A DNA stretch of 19,137 bases from an uncultured Clostridia bacterium (lineage in GTDB: Bacteria; Bacillota; Clostridia; TANB77; CAG-508): assembly GCA_948891265.1 (NCBI GenBank), contig CAQUBD010000033.1, positions 1-19,137 of the forward strand, given 5' to 3'. A program made the position numbers and the translations under genes. Every line of letters starts with the position of its first letter. Position 1 is the first letter of the stretch. The notes beneath the pieces are model-generated. The model was not told where the DNA came from. It did not search any database and saw only the letters and a program-made list of their open reading frames with translations. Below are positions 15,976 to 19,137 of this stretch, piece by piece.

Positions 15976-16711
15976 CTATTTTTTCAATACAAGTACATAC
16001 TCATGTGCCAACAAATAAAAATCTCTATTTGTATTTTGGTTCCAATAACCTGTTCTTTTGCAATTATGCTGCTCTTTTATAATTATTTCTTTTAAAGTGA
16101 ATCCTGTTTCGATAAAAATATTCATGATATAAAAACCTAATGGAATAACATTTTTATTTTTCCTTATGTCTCCAATTAAAACTGCACAAAACTTATTTTT
16201 CTTTAAGATTCTAAAACACTCTTTTGAAAATAACTTCATTTGATCTAAAAATTCATTTAATTCTAATCTTGATATATCTTCTTTGATATCCTTACTATAT
16301 TTAATGATATTAGCATACGGTGGATGTGCGAATATAAAATCTATACTATTATCTGGTACTATCCCCTTTAAATTTGTGGAATCCGCTCTTATTAATTTCG
16401 GCTCATATAAATTATCACTTTTAAAGTTTATTCGCTCTTTTGCCATCTTTAATGCTTTTACATTTACATCTATTCCGTACTCCTTTTCTATTAAGTAGCT
16501 TTGTTTCTATCATTGTAGTTCCACTTCCGCAAAAAGTATCTAGTACAATTTCGCCTTCTTTTGTATATTTTAAAATTAAGTTTCTAGGAACTTGTGGTGA
16601 ACAATTCCCTCTGTAATCTCCTTTATGTGTTGCCCAATTTCCTCTTTCTTTAAAAGACCATATAGTTGTTTCTTCTAACTCAAAATGTTCTGGTTTATAT
16701 TTCAAATTCAT
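15976..16711 (-). pseudogene. Third DNA methyltransferase (HPPY type) with +1 frameshift
   Basis: Two frames together make a complete amino-methyltransferase of about 244 residues. The first has ...EIVLDTFCGSGTT (motif I, 60-66). After the shift come GIDVNVKALKMAKERINF, motif IV FAHPPYANIIKYS, and the C-terminal GYWNQNTNRDFYLLAHEYVL typical of this family. HPPY in place of D/N/S-PPY is a known variant in this branch. The frames join at about 16477-16483: skipping one C (GTA C GGA) restores KGVGIDVN. It could be a mutation, a sequence error or programmed frameshifting. Start: GGAGG stands 1-2 nt before ATG (16711) but 6-7 nt before an in-frame TTG (16705), so TTG may be the true start. Downstream of the endonuclease, upstream of AIPR. 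Confidence 0.8.
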
Positions 16712-16779
16712 TCCTCCTTTTAAAATGCATAAAGGGACAACTAATAAAAGTGCCCCCACAATCTTTTTATTTATATATA

Positions 16780-17307
16780 TTAATCTTCTTCTGGAACTGG
16801 TAATCCCAATTTTTTCAATGGTATGTATTCAAAATAATATTGACATCTTACACTTATTATATAATCTAATACATCTTTGTATTGTGGCTTTTTGAACCAG
16901 TCACTTAATAAATAAACATATTCTACTTCAATATTTGCTCTTGATAACAATTTTTGATACTGCTTCTTTTTAAAATCACATGTCTGCAATTTTTCATCTA
17001 CAGAACCTGCAACTTGTTGAAATTTACATTCTATAATAAATAGAGTATTATCGACTATAACATAAATACAGTCATCTGGTAATAATTGTTTTGATATTAT
17101 TTCTTTCCAGTTTATATTGTACTCTTTCAAAAAATCATAAAATTGATGTTTTTTAAATACTCTAGCTACTAATTCATCTTTATAATATACTTTGTCCTTT
17201 TCTACTTTATATCCTTTTTGTTTATTTAAAAAAGTTGCTAAGTCTGTCTTACCTTCAAATGCTAATCCTGTCAATGTATTAGCTCCTCCGACTCCATCTT
17301 TTATCAT
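16780..17307 (-). CDS. Type II restriction endonuclease, PD-(D/E)XK
   Basis: The 175-residue protein begins with GGANTLTGLAFEGKTDL (E18 could be the helix glutamate of the fold). LLPDD (75-79) is followed after 13 residues by IIECK (91-95), giving the catalytic PD...ECK signature, then QQVAGSVDEKLQTCDFKKKQ. The gene is intact. Its ATG overlaps the stop of the DpnA-like gene (ATGA), with AAGGAGG 7 nt upstream, so expression is coupled to that methylase. It does not resemble R.DpnII or MboI, although its partner methylases resemble the DpnII system. The cleavage site cannot be read from sequence. A vigorous nuclease next to two frameshifted methylases would be dangerous unless the Dam-like enzyme protects or the shifts are bypassed. 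Confidence 0.85.
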   Translation of the reverse strand: MIKDGVGGANTLTGLAFEGKTDLATFLNKQKGYKVEKDKVYYKDELVARVFKKHQFYDFLKEYNINWKEIISKQLLPDDCIYVIVDNTLFIIECKFQQVAGSVDEKLQTCDFKKKQYQKLLSRANIEVEYVYLLSDWFKKPQYKDVLDYIISVRCQYYFEYIPLKKLGLPVPEED

Positions 17308-18084
17308 TTCATTGCCTCCTTTATTTCTTCATATCTTTTTATTGATAAATCTAAATACTCTTTTTCTCTTTCTATTCCAATATAATTTCTTCCTAACTTG
17401 TATGCTGCAATTCCTGTTGTTCCGCTTCCACTAAACGGATCTAAAATTATATCATTTTGATTTGTAGATGCTAATATTATTTTTTCTAATATTTCTAATG
17501 GTTTCTGAGTTGGATGCTTTCCACACTTCTTTTCTGAAGGTTTTGTTAAGCTTGTAGTCCAAACATCCTTCATTTGTTTTCCATTATTCATTTCTTTCAT
17601 TAATTCATAATTAAATTTATATTTACACTTTTTTATATCTTTTCTTGCCCATAAAATGGTTTCTGTTGAATGTGTAAATGTTTTACAAGCTAGATTTGGT
17701 GGCGGATTTGTTTTTTGCCAGATTATATTATTAATTATCTTAAATCCTTCTTCTTCAAGAGCCATTCCTATTGAATAAATGTTATGCAATGTTCCGCTTA
17801 TCCATATAGTTCCATTATCTTTTAAAATTCTATAGCACTCTTTTATCCACCTTTTATTAAATTTATGTTTATATTTTAATGAATCAGACTCATCCCATTT
17901 TCCTTTATTTACTGTTACCATTTTTCCACCGACTACATGTTATTCCATCGTTTGATAAGAAGTATGGTGGATCTGCAAATATTATATCTACTGTTTTATC
18001 TTCAAACTTTTTTAATATTCTAAATGTGTCACCTTTTATTAATTTGAAATGCTCTTGATTATAATAGTATTTTCCTGTATACAT
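17304..18084 (-). pseudogene. dpnA-like: DpnA-like DNA adenine methyltransferase with +1 frameshift
   Basis: Two frames combine into a beta-class methylase of about 259 residues, near DpnA's length. The order is motif IV first (IIFADPPYFLSNDGI), then VTVNKGKWDES, HNIYSIGMALEEEGF, WQKTNPPPNL, HSTETILWARKD, GKHPTQKP, and motif I LDPFSGSGTTG near the end. DpnA homologues methylate adenine in GATC, including single-stranded DNA. The frames join at about 17926-17934: the sequence AGT C GGT needs one C skipped to give the conserved SGGKM. ATG at 18084 is preferred over GTG at 18090 because GGAG lies 7 nt upstream. It starts 12 bases after the Dam-like gene and overlaps the endonuclease start. A mutation, sequence error or programmed shift are all possible. 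Confidence 0.85.
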
Positions 18085-18096
18085 TATCACACTCCA

Positions 18097-18999
18097 TTAT
18101 GTATTATAATTTGTTACTAATATCTCTGATATTTTCCCTCTTCCATTTGAATTTGCATTTATCATTCTACTTGCCTGTATTTCATTTATATTGAATCCTT
18201 GATATATATTATCAAAGAAATTATCTTCTACATTTATATTTTTAGGATTTGAATTACTTAGCATTAATTTTGCATTTTGCCCATTTAATTCTCTATAGAA
18301 TGTTGCTAATTCTTTTTGATTTTCATCATTAAAATCTTCTTTTGTATATGATGTAAATCCTGATGTTACATTTAATGGTCTGTATGGTGGATCAAAGTAT
18401 ATAAATGTGTTCTCTGTTACATATTCCATACTTCTACTATAATCTCCATATTGAAATTGAACATTTTGTATTAATTGTGACAGTTGTCTTAAGTTTCGTT
18501 CATCACATATTGTTGGATTTTTATAGCTCCCAACTGGGACATTAAATTTTCCGTTTTTATTTACTCTATATAGCCCATTAAAGCATGTCCTATTTAAATA
18601 TATGAATTGTGCTGCTCTTTGGACATTTTGCTCATCTCTTTCTAATTCATAATCATTATATTCGTTTCTTATATTGTAAAAGTAATTTTTTCTTTCTTCT
18701 TGTCCTAATCCTAAATATTCTGTTTCCATTTGCTTTAAGTTAGCTATTAATTCTTCTACATTGTTCTTTATAACATTGTATGAATTTATTAAATCTATGT
18801 TTATATCAAATGCATATACTCCTTGAATATCATATTTTTGTAATATATCTATTAAAACAGCTCCTCCACCTACAAATGGTTCTATATATCTTTCTATTAT
18901 TCCATTTTTTAATTCATATGGGTAGAAATTGTTTAGCTGTGGTATTAAACTTCCTTTTCCTCCAGCCCATTTTACAAATGGTCTTATTTTCTCTGACAT
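18097..18999 (-). CDS. dpnM-like: Dam/DpnM-family adenine methyltransferase
   Basis: The 300-residue protein is an intact D12-class (alpha) N6-adenine methylase: FVKWAGGKGSL (8-18, motif X), EPFVGGGAVLID (40-51, motif I), FIYLNRTCFNGLYRVN (132-147) and YFDPPYRPL (201-209, motif IV). Family members include Dam and DpnM (GATC), but also EcoRV and FokI methylases, so GATC is likely because of the DpnA-like partner, not certain. GAGG lies 7 nt before the ATG. It leads the cluster and is followed by the DpnA-like methylase, the endonuclease, a third methylase and AIPR on the same strand. It is the only methylase of the cluster with an uninterrupted frame, so it may carry the whole burden of self-protection. 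Confidence 0.93.
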   Translation of the reverse strand: MSEKIRPFVKWAGGKGSLIPQLNNFYPYELKNGIIERYIEPFVGGGAVLIDILQKYDIQGVYAFDINIDLINSYNVIKNNVEELIANLKQMETEYLGLGQEERKNYFYNIRNEYNDYELERDEQNVQRAAQFIYLNRTCFNGLYRVNKNGKFNVPVGSYKNPTICDERNLRQLSQLIQNVQFQYGDYSRSMEYVTENTFIYFDPPYRPLNVTSGFTSYTKEDFNDENQKELATFYRELNGQNAKLMLSNSNPKNINVEDNFFDNIYQGFNINEIQASRMINANSNGRGKISEILVTNYNT

Positions 19000-19084
19000 T
19001 TTCGTACCTCTTTATTGTATTTTTTGTAATCTTATCACATTTTTATAAAATTATCTATATTTTCAACAAATTAAAAACATTTTT

Positions 19085-19109
19085 TGTGACTAGTAAGTGA
19101 AAATGTCCC
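19085..19109. mobile_element. Possible IS21-family terminal sequence
   Basis: The plus strand reads TGTGACTAG, then TAAGTGAAAATGTCCC. TG-starting ends with a GTGAAAATGTCC word are what I recall from IS21-type elements. The window ends 28 bases later, so no transposase or second end can be checked. The rest of 19000-19137 is AT-rich with no clear gene; it should hold the promoter of the Dam-like gene, but I see no convincing -35/-10 pair. Confidence 0.25.
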
Positions 19110-19137
19110 AAATTTTTAATTCGTTTGTAAATAAAAA

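Noticed and set aside
16734..16756. Hairpin GGGGCA / TGTCCC between the endonuclease and the third methylase
   Set aside because: A six-pair stem with a G-U and no following T run. It could affect mRNA locally but is not a convincing terminator or attenuator.
1..19137. CRISPR array or reverse-transcriptase (retron-like) locus
   Set aside because: No regularly spaced repeats and no YADD-type reverse transcriptase motif were seen on either strand.

Overview
The window is very AT-rich DNA, about a quarter G+C by eye. It has strong AGGAGG-type ribosome binding sites, some TTG starts, rho-independent terminators and AGA-dominated arginine usage. This points to a low-GC Firmicute, most likely a clostridial genome. 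Taxonomy cannot be fixed from the sequence alone. Nearly everything present is accessory: the window reads as a defence island with remnants of mobile elements.

Layout, left to right. (1) 112-4564, minus strand: a tight three-gene operon of a cytosine-5 DNA methyltransferase, a 761-residue protein with an Hsp90/MutL-type GHKL ATPase at one end and a histidine-kinase-like core at the other, and a receiver-like protein with an RNxxxH motif typical of HEPN ribonucleases. An inverted-repeat cluster lies upstream. (2) 4733-5047, minus: a small clostridial hypothetical gene. (3) 5338-7692, plus: a stand-alone protein with two DUF262 (ParB/GmrS-like) domains, with its own promoter and terminator. 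(4) 7738-8097, minus: an ArsC/Spx-family gene, probably ordinary chromosome. (5) 8165-8380: a non-coding, G-rich stretch. It holds a 20-nt block matching the anticodon loop and variable region of initiator tRNA, probably an attachment site or its scar. (6) 8423-11427, minus: a metallo-beta-lactamase-fold hydrolase, an overlooked 58-codon gene, a TIGR04255-like protein and a helical HEPN/DUF5677-like protein. This is a candidate uncharacterised cassette. (7) 11512-14154: a decayed integrative element with a truncated phage helicase, a truncated zinc-ribbon protein with a nonsense codon and a tyrosine integrase with a nonsense codon. (8) 14183-18999, minus: a restriction-modification cluster (Dam-like methylase, DpnA-like methylase, short PD-(D/E)XK endonuclease, third methylase) followed by an AIPR-family abortive infection gene. 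(9) 19085-19109: possibly the tip of an IS21-like element.

Two observations stand out. First, the leftmost operon looks like a phosphorelay or GHKL-driven switch joining a DNA methyltransferase to a possible RNase effector. Second, both methylases flanking the intact endonuclease carry an apparent +1 frameshift, and at both sites the extra base creates an in-frame CGG codon. I found no in-frame CGG in any intact gene here. This could be chance, sequence error, inactivation or codon-dependent frameshifting, and it is directly testable.
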